Assembly: GCF_009733535.1 (NCBI RefSeq)
Contig: NZ_SMMI01000018.1
Coordinates: 1 to 64,000, forward strand
Direction: 5' to 3'
DNA length: 64,000 nt
Origin: Sphingobacterium endophyticum
Lineage (GTDB): Bacteria > Bacteroidota > Bacteroidia > Sphingobacteriales > Sphingobacteriaceae
The number at the start of each line of letters is the position of its first letter. Within the stretch, counting starts at the first letter, position 1. This document shows positions 15,684 through 25,106 of the stretch, in pieces. The translations under genes and the position numbers were made by a program. The notes under the pieces are model-generated. The model saw only the letters and a list, made by a program, of their open reading frames with translations, was not told where the DNA came from and did not search any database.

Positions 15684-18600
15684 TTATTTGCTAAGGTTTT
15701 GTTTAGCTTCATTTAAGATTGTTTCTACCTCAGATTTTAATGCTTTGTCTTTAATTTTGATCAATTGAGTTTCTGTGATTTCTGCAATGCGTTGACCTAT
15801 GATTTTTGTGTCAGGGTTTTGACTAAAATAATTGGCTACCATAGCTCGAGCCAAAGGATGGTAGTCATAAGTCACTCCCAACAGTTGTAAGTTTGCATCA
15901 TTTTTAATTGGATAATTTTTTCTTAACACATCCAAGATCTTTTCGGGTGAATTTGGAGAAACGGATCTTATAAAAGGATCCTCGAAATACCAGGTGTTAT
16001 ATTTTCCGACAGTATCTGTATAGTTTAAAATTGCGCCCGTTTCATTATCATATTTCTTACCATAGAATTTTTCCAAGTCCTTTGCCAATTGGTCTTTTGA
16101 CATATTTACCTGACCCGGAACCTCCCAAATATTAATTACCAATCCGCTTAATAATGATTCCACAGTCATAATTTGCTTGTCATCTGGCATCATATAAATT
16201 CCATCGAACTTTTGATTTATAAAGGGCATGGTTAAAATATTTCCTGATTTTGCATCGATGACTTTAACAGCATAATCAAATCTTTCAGCGTCATCTTGGA
16301 CAAAAATCTTGGAATCGTCATTTGAAAAGTGAAAATATTGTGAGTTTTTACTAATGCGGATATTTTGACCAAAAGATTTTTTACTATCTAAGTTCCATAA
16401 ACGCATATGGGTAGCGTCTTCTGATAAAGCCATTACATTTCCTTCATTATTGAATACAATAAATGGAGATGCAATAGTTTTTACATCAAGTTCAGATTTA
16501 AAATCTTTTGTATTTAGTAATCTAGCATTTCCATTATTACTAACAATTATTAAGTAATCACTGTTGGGGCTAAATGCACCACTGTTTATAGTTTCATTAC
16601 CTTCTGCTAATACTTTTTTAGATTTAATATCCAATACCCTCCAACTGTCAGGTTTTACCATTATTATTTTTTTGAAATCTGGACTTACTGAGAACCCCGG
16701 AATTTCTTGATCCATCTCAAATTTTAAGGTTTGATTACCCGTTTCAATATCCCAGGCAGAAAAACTTTTAGGTCCGGTACGAGCCAATACTTGAGTTTGA
16801 TCATTATTAAAAATATATGTTTTTACCTCAGAATCGAAAGGTTTGCCAATTGGTTTCCCTGTTTCGGCATCAAAGAAATATGTTTTTCCACTTTTTCCTT
16901 TAACAAGAATCTTTTTGGTTTTGGGAAGAACCAAGAACATCAATATTTCTTCTTGAATTTTGATATAATCTTTTTCTTTTTGGCCAGACTTTAAATTTAA
17001 TTTATCCAAAGCTTGCTTTCCTTTGTATCTTAAAAAAACATCATTGTTTGTTATCCCAGGTGATGCATGCTGAAGTCCGGATTCCTCATAAAATTGTGAA
17101 ACACGGAGTGGTGAAGTTTTTTTGTTTTCAATAAATAATTGTGAATTATTGCTGACTAAAAACTGTGTCCAGTCTGCTGATGTTTCATCCTTCGCTATTA
17201 AACTGCGCTCCAATATTTTCATCAAGTCAGTCAAGAAGAAGATATTTCGCGGTAAATCCGAGGTTTTTATTACAGAACCTGTGTTTAAATCAACTTGTGA
17301 AATCTTCACGTTGTCACCAATAAAAAAGTTCCCCTTATCTGTAAAACCATAGAAAGTTATTGAAAATGGTTTCGGTAAAAACCATTCTTTTCCGGTTGCT
17401 TTATTAAAATAAAATATACCATCGGGATTATTATAAGCGATTTGGTTTCCATCAATACTAAATTCAGGAGCTCTTAATCCTGATTTTACAGTCTTTTTAA
17501 AGACTTCTTTAGGAATTTCATTTACAAGGTCAAATACCCGTATTTCATTATTATTATTAATGCTCTGTTCTATTATGAGAGTTCTAGAACTTTTGTCAAA
17601 ATAAGCTGATGTAGGAACGAGTTGCTCAATGTTAATTAAAACTTGTTCTTGTTTTGTTTCTGTATTGAAAAATATAACCTGTTTTGATTGCTTATTTATT
17701 ACGATATATTTCGAATCTGGAGATACCGCAGTTAATGATATATAACTACTATCAAGGTTGGGTCTTAAAATCTCTTTTTTATCATTTAAGATATTATAAC
17801 GCACGATTTCTAAACCTGAGTTTATGATATACGCATTGTCTTTATGGTCAAATTGTGGAAATCTAGGTTGGTCTGAATTAATATCATCTTTTTGGGCAAT
17901 TAGTTTTCTATTTACAGCATCCCATACTTGAAGGACATATTGCCGATTTCCGGCACTTGCAAATCCAACAAGCCATTTACCATTTGGCGAAAACCGGGTC
18001 GTTCCAATATTCACATTCGGCATTCTAATTAAATCCTCCTGAACAGCTAACATAGATTGAGCAAATAATGCGGCACTTTCATCACCTCTTCTTGTTGCTT
18101 CAGCGATGTATGCTGCACCATCTCCATATTCACTTTCCGTAAGTTTGTTAATCCCTGATGCATAAAGTGATTTAGCAAGATTTCTTAATGCAGAATTCCG
18201 TTGGGTCCAAGCAAAAATACCTGCCAAGATCGCGATAATTCCTAAGGCAGCAATTGCTGTAGCAATTCGTTTTATGTTTTTATTCTTTTGTTTGATTTTT
18301 TCTAATTGATATGCTTGGTCACGTTTGGTTAATTCTGCTAATGGAACACCTAATATTCCGGCAATTATTTTTAATAATGCAAGATCCAATCGTTTTTTAT
18401 ATTCATCAACTAAACCTTTTATTTGATAGTTTGGAATGTTGGCCTCTTGTAAATGTCTTCTATATGCTTCTGCAGATGTAAAACCTTCCTCTGTGGAATT
18501 GGGAATTCGAACATCAGCTGCTAAAACTTCCTCTGGTTGATCGAAATTGATTTTCCCGGTTTGGTCAATATTATATCTTAATTCATCTGGAAAACATTGT

Positions 18601-19019
18601 GCTTCCGTATTTTTCTCTCCATATTCGGGCTCTCCTTTTATTATAAGAGCCATAATTTTCTGAGACTTTCCACTTTGCTTAAAATATCTTAGTTCATCAC
18701 GAACGTAGGTAGATTTAGCAGATTTGGGAGAACTTAAATAAATTAAGAATTCTGCTCGATCTAAAGCAGAAGTTAATGACCCACTTAAACTGGAACTCGC
18801 CGAGAGTTCCTTTTCGTCTTGAAATACAGGATATATCTGACGTGGAATTTCCTCCCCTTGTGAATTCTTTTTTCCTATTAAATCTTCAGGAATTTCATAA
18901 GTCTCTAATGCATGATGTAACCAATCTGCCCATTTTCTACCTTCTCCTTGATTATCACTATGACTGTAACTTATGAATGCCTTATATTGTTTTGTTAGGT
19001 CTTGTTCTTGATTATCCAT
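15684..19019 (-). CDS. TIR domain - transmembrane - WD40 beta-propeller protein
   Basis: 1111 residues in four parts. An N-terminal TIR domain starts YKAFISYSHSD (residues 12-22); the segment STYVRDELRYF places Glu109 where TIR NADases keep their catalytic Glu. A helical linker reaches a single membrane helix at about 251-271 (RIATAIAALGIIAILAGIFA). About ten propeller blades follow (roughly 330-960), with WD-like ends VLQVWDAVNRK, FSAWDIETGNQ and MRLWNLDSKKS. A helical tail completes it. The TIR would face the cytosol and the propeller the periplasm. TIR domains in bacteria often degrade NAD+ or make cyclic ADP-ribose signals upon infection. Activity here is inferred. It is the first gene of an operon with the RyR protein. 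Confidence 0.85.
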   Translation of the reverse strand: MDNQEQDLTKQYKAFISYSHSDNQGEGRKWADWLHHALETYEIPEDLIGKKNSQGEEIPRQIYPVFQDEKELSASSSLSGSLTSALDRAEFLIYLSSPKSAKSTYVRDELRYFKQSGKSQKIMALIIKGEPEYGEKNTEAQCFPDELRYNIDQTGKINFDQPEEVLAADVRIPNSTEEGFTSAEAYRRHLQEANIPNYQIKGLVDEYKKRLDLALLKIIAGILGVPLAELTKRDQAYQLEKIKQKNKNIKRIATAIAALGIIAILAGIFAWTQRNSALRNLAKSLYASGINKLTESEYGDGAAYIAEATRRGDESAALFAQSMLAVQEDLIRMPNVNIGTTRFSPNGKWLVGFASAGNRQYVLQVWDAVNRKLIAQKDDINSDQPRFPQFDHKDNAYIINSGLEIVRYNILNDKKEILRPNLDSSYISLTAVSPDSKYIVINKQSKQVIFFNTETKQEQVLINIEQLVPTSAYFDKSSRTLIIEQSINNNNEIRVFDLVNEIPKEVFKKTVKSGLRAPEFSIDGNQIAYNNPDGIFYFNKATGKEWFLPKPFSITFYGFTDKGNFFIGDNVKISQVDLNTGSVIKTSDLPRNIFFLTDLMKILERSLIAKDETSADWTQFLVSNNSQLFIENKKTSPLRVSQFYEESGLQHASPGITNNDVFLRYKGKQALDKLNLKSGQKEKDYIKIQEEILMFLVLPKTKKILVKGKSGKTYFFDAETGKPIGKPFDSEVKTYIFNNDQTQVLARTGPKSFSAWDIETGNQTLKFEMDQEIPGFSVSPDFKKIIMVKPDSWRVLDIKSKKVLAEGNETINSGAFSPNSDYLIIVSNNGNARLLNTKDFKSELDVKTIASPFIVFNNEGNVMALSEDATHMRLWNLDSKKSFGQNIRISKNSQYFHFSNDDSKIFVQDDAERFDYAVKVIDAKSGNILTMPFINQKFDGIYMMPDDKQIMTVESLLSGLVINIWEVPGQVNMSKDQLAKDLEKFYGKKYDNETGAILNYTDTVGKYNTWYFEDPFIRSVSPNSPEKILDVLRKNYPIKNDANLQLLGVTYDYHPLARAMVANYFSQNPDTKIIGQRIAEITETQLIKIKDKALKSEVETILNEAKQNLSK

Positions 19020-19216
19020 AAATATGATTTTGGTAGTGTATCAAAATCTTTTTGTCAAAAATCAATCCTAATTCTAATATAATTTGAATTTTTTTGATAA
19101 AATTTATTTTTAATATTTAAAATCTTTAATGAAATATCAATTATTTTTAAAGATGTTGAAACTTATATGATGTAACACAAAAATATTAATAGAATTAATG
19201 AGAATATTATTTGATC

Positions 19217-19408
19217 ATGCGTAGAAATGCTCAAAAAGCCTCGATTTCAATGTTTGTTAATCTAGGAGATCAGGAGCTGTTAGGTTCAATGGAAGAAGTA
19301 ATTATTACTATTTATTTAAAGGTTAAACAATCAGGAAAGTTCAACTTGAAACCTGAGGATGGAATTATCGTGAGTAATGGAAGGAAAAGTTTAAAATTTG
19401 AAATTTGA
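19217..19408 (+). CDS. Small protein of unknown function
   Basis: 63 residues from the ATG at 19217 (MRRNAQKASISMFVNLGDQE...). It has a mixed charged/hydrophobic composition with a likely amphipathic segment, EEVIITIYLKVKQSGKFNLK. I do not recognise it. In its favour, it ends 35 bp before a strong terminator shared with the convergent yceI-like gene, so something transcribed rightwards is expected here. Against it, no Shine-Dalgarno or clear promoter was seen and the region is short. Confidence 0.4.
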   Translation: MRRNAQKASISMFVNLGDQELLGSMEEVIITIYLKVKQSGKFNLKPEDGIIVSNGRKSLKFEI

Positions 19409-19442
19409 GATTTAAATTTTGAAAAAAATAAATTGATATTAT

Positions 19443-19486
19443 AAAAAAGAAGAAGATCCGAATATAATCGGATCTTCTTCTTTTTT
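19443..19486. terminator. Bidirectional terminator before the YceI gene
   Basis: A perfect 19-bp stem with a 6-base loop: the AAAAAAGAAGAAGATCCGA arm at 19443-19461 and its complement at 19468-19486. A and T tracts flank it on both strands. It lies 16 bp after the YceI stop on the minus strand. Confidence 0.85.
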
Positions 19487-19502
19487 ATAATATAGTTTTT
19501 AT

Positions 19503-20030
19503 TTATGCTAGAACGAACTGTAGGTCTGCTTGAAACTTAACATCATCACTTACCATAACGCCACCAGTTTCTAAAGCTGCATTCCAAGTTAAACCAAATT
19601 CAGCACGATTAATTTTTCCTGTTACTGTATATCCTGCTTTTTGATTTCCCCAAGGATCTTTACCAATACCACCAAATTCAACGTCAAAAGTAACTGGTTT
19701 AGTCACATCTTTAATTGTTAAATCACCTGAAAGTTTATATTCACCATCATCAGTTTTTTTAATGCCGCTTGATACAAACTTGATATCAGGGAATTGTGAA
19801 ACAGCAAAGAAATCTTCACTTTTTAAGTGTTGGTCACGTTGGCTGTTTTTTGTATTGATTGAATCAGCTTTAATATCCACAGCCACATGTTGAGCTGTAT
19901 CAAGTTGATCGCTATTGTTATCAACATTCACAGAGAAGTTTTCGAAATGACCTTTAACAGTTGAGATCATCATGTGTTTTACTTTAAATTCGATTTCGCT
20001 GTGTGCGCTATCTAAGTTCCAATTTGCCAT
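19503..20030 (-). CDS. YceI family protein (lipocalin-like fold), cytoplasmic type
   Basis: 175 residues. Typical YceI features are WNLDSAHSEIEFKVKHMMIS at the N-terminus, the KSEDFFAVSQFPDIKF segment, GDLTIKDVTKPVTFDV and a C-terminal INRAEFGLTWN. The family forms a long lipid-binding beta barrel able to hold polyisoprenoid chains. Unlike E. coli YceI there is no signal peptide, so this copy should stay in the cytosol. It is monocistronic, with a terminator directly after it. Confidence 0.92.
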   Translation of the reverse strand: MANWNLDSAHSEIEFKVKHMMISTVKGHFENFSVNVDNNSDQLDTAQHVAVDIKADSINTKNSQRDQHLKSEDFFAVSQFPDIKFVSSGIKKTDDGEYKLSGDLTIKDVTKPVTFDVEFGGIGKDPWGNQKAGYTVTGKINRAEFGLTWNAALETGGVMVSDDVKFQADLQFVLA

Positions 20031-20068
20031 AATATTTTTTCTAATTTTTTTCTAGTTGTTTTGTTTAA

Positions 20069-20076
20069 CAAAGATG
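20069..20076 (-). promoter_or_regulatory. Possible -7 element of the YceI gene
   Basis: Minus strand CATCTTTG matches seven of the eight positions of the TAnnTTTG box and lies 38 bases before the ATG. No -33 match was seen. Confidence 0.25.
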
Positions 20077-20262
20077 CACTGATAAATGTTTACACACATT
20101 GATGTATGTTAAGAAATACAAAAAGTTGTAGAGATTTATTAGTATTTGAATGAATCGTTGTTAAAATTAAATAATTGATAATGAATTACTGACGAAATTA
20201 TGACGGTTAAAATCTGTTAAAGCTATTTGATTTATTGAATCGCATAGTATATTTGCCATCAA

Positions 20263-20667
20263 ATGAAAGCGATTATCACATTTGTACTATTTTTCTTATT
20301 TCTTTTGATAAGAAGTGGTAATAGTCATGAGGTAATTAATCACTCTGATAGACCCGCTATCAGTTTTATGGAAAACCATGTTTTAAATATTAGTACTCAA
20401 AGCAAACATTATTTCCAACAATCAATCTTCTCGCAAGCAAATTCTAAAGGAACTGGAAATCATTCCAATCACATTTTGCTGGAGCAAGAATCTGAAGATT
20501 TTCAACTTTGGAAAGATTACCATCTTCAGATGGCTTTTTATGCCTGTTTGATAGCTTTTACGTTTTTAATGCTTCTTCCAAAGAATTCTGTAAGAAGACC
20601 GAATGCGTATATTCTCAATAATAATTCCAACCCTATTTTTATTTCTCAACGCTCGTTGAGAATTTAG
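20263..20667 (+). CDS. Small membrane/exported protein upstream of the efflux operon
   Basis: 134 residues with a hydrophobic N-terminus (MKAIITFVLFFLFLLI, signal or anchor) and a second hydrophobic helix near residues 90-107 (MAFYACLIAFTFLMLLP), giving a Ser/His/Asn-rich middle that probably faces the periplasm. I do not recognise the family. It reads in the same direction as the RND efflux operon and ends 170 bp before it, so it may share regulation with the pump, but it does not look like an AcrZ-type accessory peptide. Confidence 0.65.
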   Translation: MKAIITFVLFFLFLLIRSGNSHEVINHSDRPAISFMENHVLNISTQSKHYFQQSIFSQANSKGTGNHSNHILLEQESEDFQLWKDYHLQMAFYACLIAFTFLMLLPKNSVRRPNAYILNNNSNPIFISQRSLRI

Positions 20668-20837
20668 TATCCAAGATACTTCAATGGTCAAATGCATTTA
20701 TGCGGTTGATGTAAAGGTATCTTAGAATATAATTTCTTAATACAACAACAATCTTCGTTGGCTATTGAATGTCCTTATCCCTCATTTGGGTGTTGTGCCC
20801 ATTTTACATTCAAAATTTTAAAAAATATTAAAACACA

Positions 20838-21920
20838 ATGAAGAGAGTTGTAATGCTCATGAGCTCCTTGGCTGTATTATGCCAAGTGGCTTGCCATGAA
20901 AAAAAAGAAGAAAAAGAGGAAGACTTTAAATTTACTGCTACCTCTCCCGCAGAAATTGACACAAGTTTTAACAAAGAGTATGTTTCCCAGATTAAATCTG
21001 TTCGCAACATTGAACTCCGTGCTTTAGAAAAAGGTTATCTGGAACAGATTTATGTCGATGAAGGTCAGTATGTTCGGAAAGGTCAATTGCTGTTTCGTAT
21101 CATGCCGAGAATGTATCAAGCCGAATTAAACAAACAAATGGCAGAGGTAGATGTCGCTCAGATCGAAGTACAAAATACCCAAAACCTATCCGATAAAAAC
21201 ATTGTTTCTCCTAATGAACTTGCTATGGCAAAAGCCAAATTGGAGCGGGCAAAAGCAGAAGCCGCAATTGCTAAATTGCATTTAACTTTTACTGAGGTTC
21301 GAGCACCTTTCGATGGTACAATCGATAGAATTCCATTGAAACTTGGAAGTCTTGTTGATGAAGGTGAATTGTTGACTACTTTATCTGATAACAGTCAGAT
21401 GTTTGCTTACTTTAATGTCTCCGAACCTGAGTATTTAGATTATCAAAGAAACACAGCATCCCGTGGTGACAATCATGTTTCGTTATTGTTAGCGAATAAT
21501 GAAGAACATGATCAAAAAGGGATTGTGGAAACTATTGAAGGTGAATTTGATATTGAAACGGGAAATATTGCATTCAGGGCAAGATTTCCAAATCCTAATA
21601 AATTATTGAGAAATGGCGAAACGGGAAAAGTTTTAATGACTGTTCCTATGAAACATGCATTGCTTATTCCCCAAAAGGCAACTTATGAAGTTCAAGACAA
21701 AAAATATGTATTTGTTATAGATAAGGAAGGAAAAGTGATATCCCAGTCTATAAAAGTAGGTGCGTCTTTACCGGACCTCTATGTGGTCTCTTCAGGGATA
21801 AGTAACCATGATAGAATTCTTTTAGAAGGTCTACAGAAAGTAAAAGATGGTGAAAAGATTAAGTACTCTTTCGTAGAACCTAAAGAAGCTATCTCCAACT
21901 TGAAAATTAGAACAGAATAA
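20838..21920 (+). CDS. RND efflux periplasmic adaptor (membrane fusion protein), lipoprotein
   Basis: 360 residues. The start MKRVVMLMSSLAVLCQVAC gives a lipoprotein with lipidated Cys19. The body shows the HlyD/AcrA layout: the lipoyl-like half EKGYLEQIYVDEGQYVRKG, an alpha-hairpin (PRMYQAELNKQMAEVDVAQI onward), the second half ending APFDGTIDRIPLKLGSLVDE, then a beta-barrel and membrane-proximal domain. It links the inner-membrane pump to the outer-membrane channel. The pump gene starts 24 bp downstream. No regulator lies beside the operon. Confidence 0.95.
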   Translation: MKRVVMLMSSLAVLCQVACHEKKEEKEEDFKFTATSPAEIDTSFNKEYVSQIKSVRNIELRALEKGYLEQIYVDEGQYVRKGQLLFRIMPRMYQAELNKQMAEVDVAQIEVQNTQNLSDKNIVSPNELAMAKAKLERAKAEAAIAKLHLTFTEVRAPFDGTIDRIPLKLGSLVDEGELLTTLSDNSQMFAYFNVSEPEYLDYQRNTASRGDNHVSLLLANNEEHDQKGIVETIEGEFDIETGNIAFRARFPNPNKLLRNGETGKVLMTVPMKHALLIPQKATYEVQDKKYVFVIDKEGKVISQSIKVGASLPDLYVVSSGISNHDRILLEGLQKVKDGEKIKYSFVEPKEAISNLKIRTE

Positions 21921-21944
21921 GTAATTAGGAAATATAGAATAATC

Positions 21945-24900
21945 ATGTTTAATAGATTTATTAATAGGCCAGTTCTTTCTATTGTCATTTCCCTTATCAT
22001 CGTGTTCTTAGGGGTATTGGCCATGACACAATTGCCAGTTACACAATTTCCATCAATTTCCCCTCCGAAAGTAAATGTTAAAGCGGAATATCCTGGAGCA
22101 AATGGTGAATTGATGATTAAAGCGGTAATTATCCCATTAGAAAGGGCAATTAATGGGGTTCCTGGTATGAAATATATGGCATCCGATGCAGGTAATGACG
22201 GAGAAGCCAGTATTCAAATTGTATTCGATTTGGGAACCGATCCAAACCAAGCATCAGTCAACGTTCAGAATAGGGTTGCCTCAGTAGTAAATAAGCTCCC
22301 TCCAATTGTAGTTCGTGAAGGAGTGAAAATTACTCGTGAAGAATCTAATATGTTGATGTATATCAATATGTACAGTGATGAAAAAGATTTGGATGGAAAT
22401 TTCATGTTTAATTTTGCTGACATCAATGTGGTCTCCGAATTAAGACGTGTTCCGGGTGTAGGTGTGGCAGATATTTTGGGAAATAGGGAATATGCAATGC
22501 GAATCTGGTTAAAACCAGACCGTATGACAGCTTACAAGATTTCCTCCGAAGAGGTTATGAAAGCCCTGGAAGAACAAAGTTTAGAAGCTTCCCCAGGCCG
22601 TGCCGGTGAATCCTCAGGTATCAAATCCCAATCCTTTGAATATGTACTAAAATATTCTGGTCGTTTTACCACTGAAGAAGAATATGGTAATATAATATTA
22701 AAGGTTAATCCCAATGGTGAAATTCTTCGATTGAAGGATGTAGCAGATATACATTTTGGATCTGCCATGTATGATATTTATTCAACATTGAATGGTCGAC
22801 CTTCTGCTGCTATCGTATTAAAACAATCTTATGGTAGTAATGCCTCACAAGTTATCAAAGATGTAAAATCCAAAATGGAAGAACTTCAACAATCCTTCCC
22901 TAAAGGTTTACATTATGAAATCAGTTATGACGTATCCAAATTCTTGGATGCTTCTATGGAAAAGGTGGTACATACTTTAGTTGAAGCTTTTATCCTTGTT
23001 GCTCTGGTGGTGTTCCTATTTTTAGGTGATTTAAGGTCTACTTTGATTCCAACTATAGCTGTGCCTGTATCATTAATCGGAGCATTTTTATTTATGCAAT
23101 TTTTTGGAATAACCATCAATTTGATCACCTTATTTGCCTTGGTGCTAGCAATTGGGGTGGTCGTTGATGATGCTATTGTTGTAATTGAAGCTGTCCATAA
23201 AAAAATGGAAGAAGAGCATATTTCAGCATATAAAGCAACAAAAAGAGCCATGCATGAAATCGCTGGAGCCATTATTGCCATTACATTTCTAATGGCTGCT
23301 GTATTTATACCTGTAGCTTTTATGTCAGGACCTGTAGGAATTTTCTATAGGCAGTTTTCTATTACCATGGCGACTTCTATCATTCTTTCCGGATTAGTGG
23401 CGCTAACTTTAACTCCTGCTCTCTGTGCAATTTTATTAAAAAACAATCATGGTAAACCTAAAAAGAAGTCTATTGTAGACAAGTTTTTAGATGGATTTAA
23501 CAGATCTTTTGACCGGGTTCAGAATCGTTATGTGAAGCTGTTAAACAAAATTGTTAATAAAAGAGCAATTACATTATTGGTTTTAATCAGTTTCTGTATC
23601 GGTGCATATTTTCTAAATAATAGTGTTCCTTCTGGATTTATCCCAAATGAAGACCAAGGAATGATTTATGCAATTATCCAGACCCCACCAGGATCTACAT
23701 TAGAAAGAACGAATAAGGCTGCTCTCGATTTGCAAAAAGAAGCTGAAGTAATTGATGGTGTATCATCTGTATCTTCTTTAGCAGGATATGAGATTTTAAA
23801 TGAAGGTACTGCAGCAAATACCGGAACGCTCCTAATCAACTTAAAAGGCTGGGAAGAACGAAAAGAATCTGCTATTGAAATAATTGAACAACTTGAAAAA
23901 TGTGCTGAAAATATACCTGGAGCTTCTATTGAATTCTTTCAACCTCCAGCAGTACCCGGTTATGGTGCAGCAGGCGGTTTTGAACTCAGATTACTTGATA
24001 AAACTGGGAATAATGACTTCCAAAAAATGGAACAGGTTAGTCGGGATTTTGTTAAAGAACTGAATAATCGGAAAGAATTGGCCTCTGTCTTTACTTTCTT
24101 CAGTGCCAGCTTCCCACAATATCTATTAAAAATTGATAATGATGTTGCTCAGCAAAAAGGTGTTTCTATCGATAATGCTATGAGCACACTTTCAACCTTA
24201 GTTGGTTCAAATTACGAGACCAACTTTATCAAATTTGATAGGCAATATAAGGTAATGGTTCAGGCATTACCTCAATACCGTGCATTACCACAGGACATCC
24301 TAAAACTTTATGTGAAGAATGATAAAGATGAAATGGTTCCTTTTTCAGAATTTATGCATATGGAAAAGGTATATGGACTTTCCGAGATAACTCGTCATAA
24401 TATGTATTTAGCATCTGAAATATCAGGATCTGCAGCACAGGGATTTAGTAGTGGTGAAGCAATTCAAATTGTTCAGGAAACTGCATTGAAATCATTACCT
24501 CGTGGCTATGCAATTGATTGGGCAGGTATTTCTAAAGATGAAGTGGCGAGGGGAAATCAAGCTATTTATATCTTTTTGATTTGTTTGGGTTTCGTTTATC
24601 TAATTCTTGCTGCCCAATATGAAAGTTTCATTTTACCATTTGCTGTTATTCTTTCACTTCCTGTCGGTATTTTCGGTGCATTTTTTCTATTGAAATTGCT
24701 TCAATTGGAAAATAATATATATGCTCAAGTGGCTTTAGTAATGTTGATTGGTTTGTTAGGAAAGAATGCAGTCTTGATTGTAGAATTTGCTGTTCAAAAA
24801 CATCAGGAGGGATTAAGCATTTTTGAGGCTGCTCTTGAAGGAGCGAAAGTTCGTTTTAGACCTATCTTGATGACATCATTCGCATTTATTGCAGGGTTAA

Positions 24901-25106
24901 TTCCTTTAGTTCTGGCAACAGGTCCAGGAGCTATTGGTAACCGAACGATTGGTACCGCTGCAGCAGGAGGGATGCTCTTCGGTACCGTCTTCGGCGTCCT
25001 CGTAATACCAGGGCTATATTACATTTTTGGAAGTATTGCTTCCAAACGGAAACTTATTAAACATGAAGATGAAAACCCATTATCTGAAGAAATCGATGGA
25101 AACTAA
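21945..25106 (+). CDS. RND multidrug efflux permease (HAE1/AcrB type)
   Basis: 1053 residues, standard AcrB length. The N-terminus MFNRFINRPVLSIVISLIIV is typical, with twelve membrane helices in two halves. Helix 4 keeps the paired acidic residues of the proton relay in GVVVDDAIVVIEAV. The large periplasmic loops include porter-domain signatures such as GVPGMKYMASDAGNDGEASI and DPNQASVNVQNRV. It drives drug/proton antiport in the inner membrane as a trimer. The stop overlaps the outer-membrane factor start by 11 bp. Substrates are not predictable here. Confidence 0.97.
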   Translation: MFNRFINRPVLSIVISLIIVFLGVLAMTQLPVTQFPSISPPKVNVKAEYPGANGELMIKAVIIPLERAINGVPGMKYMASDAGNDGEASIQIVFDLGTDPNQASVNVQNRVASVVNKLPPIVVREGVKITREESNMLMYINMYSDEKDLDGNFMFNFADINVVSELRRVPGVGVADILGNREYAMRIWLKPDRMTAYKISSEEVMKALEEQSLEASPGRAGESSGIKSQSFEYVLKYSGRFTTEEEYGNIILKVNPNGEILRLKDVADIHFGSAMYDIYSTLNGRPSAAIVLKQSYGSNASQVIKDVKSKMEELQQSFPKGLHYEISYDVSKFLDASMEKVVHTLVEAFILVALVVFLFLGDLRSTLIPTIAVPVSLIGAFLFMQFFGITINLITLFALVLAIGVVVDDAIVVIEAVHKKMEEEHISAYKATKRAMHEIAGAIIAITFLMAAVFIPVAFMSGPVGIFYRQFSITMATSIILSGLVALTLTPALCAILLKNNHGKPKKKSIVDKFLDGFNRSFDRVQNRYVKLLNKIVNKRAITLLVLISFCIGAYFLNNSVPSGFIPNEDQGMIYAIIQTPPGSTLERTNKAALDLQKEAEVIDGVSSVSSLAGYEILNEGTAANTGTLLINLKGWEERKESAIEIIEQLEKCAENIPGASIEFFQPPAVPGYGAAGGFELRLLDKTGNNDFQKMEQVSRDFVKELNNRKELASVFTFFSASFPQYLLKIDNDVAQQKGVSIDNAMSTLSTLVGSNYETNFIKFDRQYKVMVQALPQYRALPQDILKLYVKNDKDEMVPFSEFMHMEKVYGLSEITRHNMYLASEISGSAAQGFSSGEAIQIVQETALKSLPRGYAIDWAGISKDEVARGNQAIYIFLICLGFVYLILAAQYESFILPFAVILSLPVGIFGAFFLLKLLQLENNIYAQVALVMLIGLLGKNAVLIVEFAVQKHQEGLSIFEAALEGAKVRFRPILMTSFAFIAGLIPLVLATGPGAIGNRTIGTAAAGGMLFGTVFGVLVIPGLYYIFGSIASKRKLIKHEDENPLSEEIDGN

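Noticed and set aside
22532..23281. Minus-strand frames inside the RND pump gene
   Set aside because: They mirror strong codon use of the pump and show no motif or start signal.
25027..25095. Longer start of the outer-membrane factor
   Set aside because: It would overlap the pump gene by 80 bp and hide the lipoprotein signal that begins at 25096.
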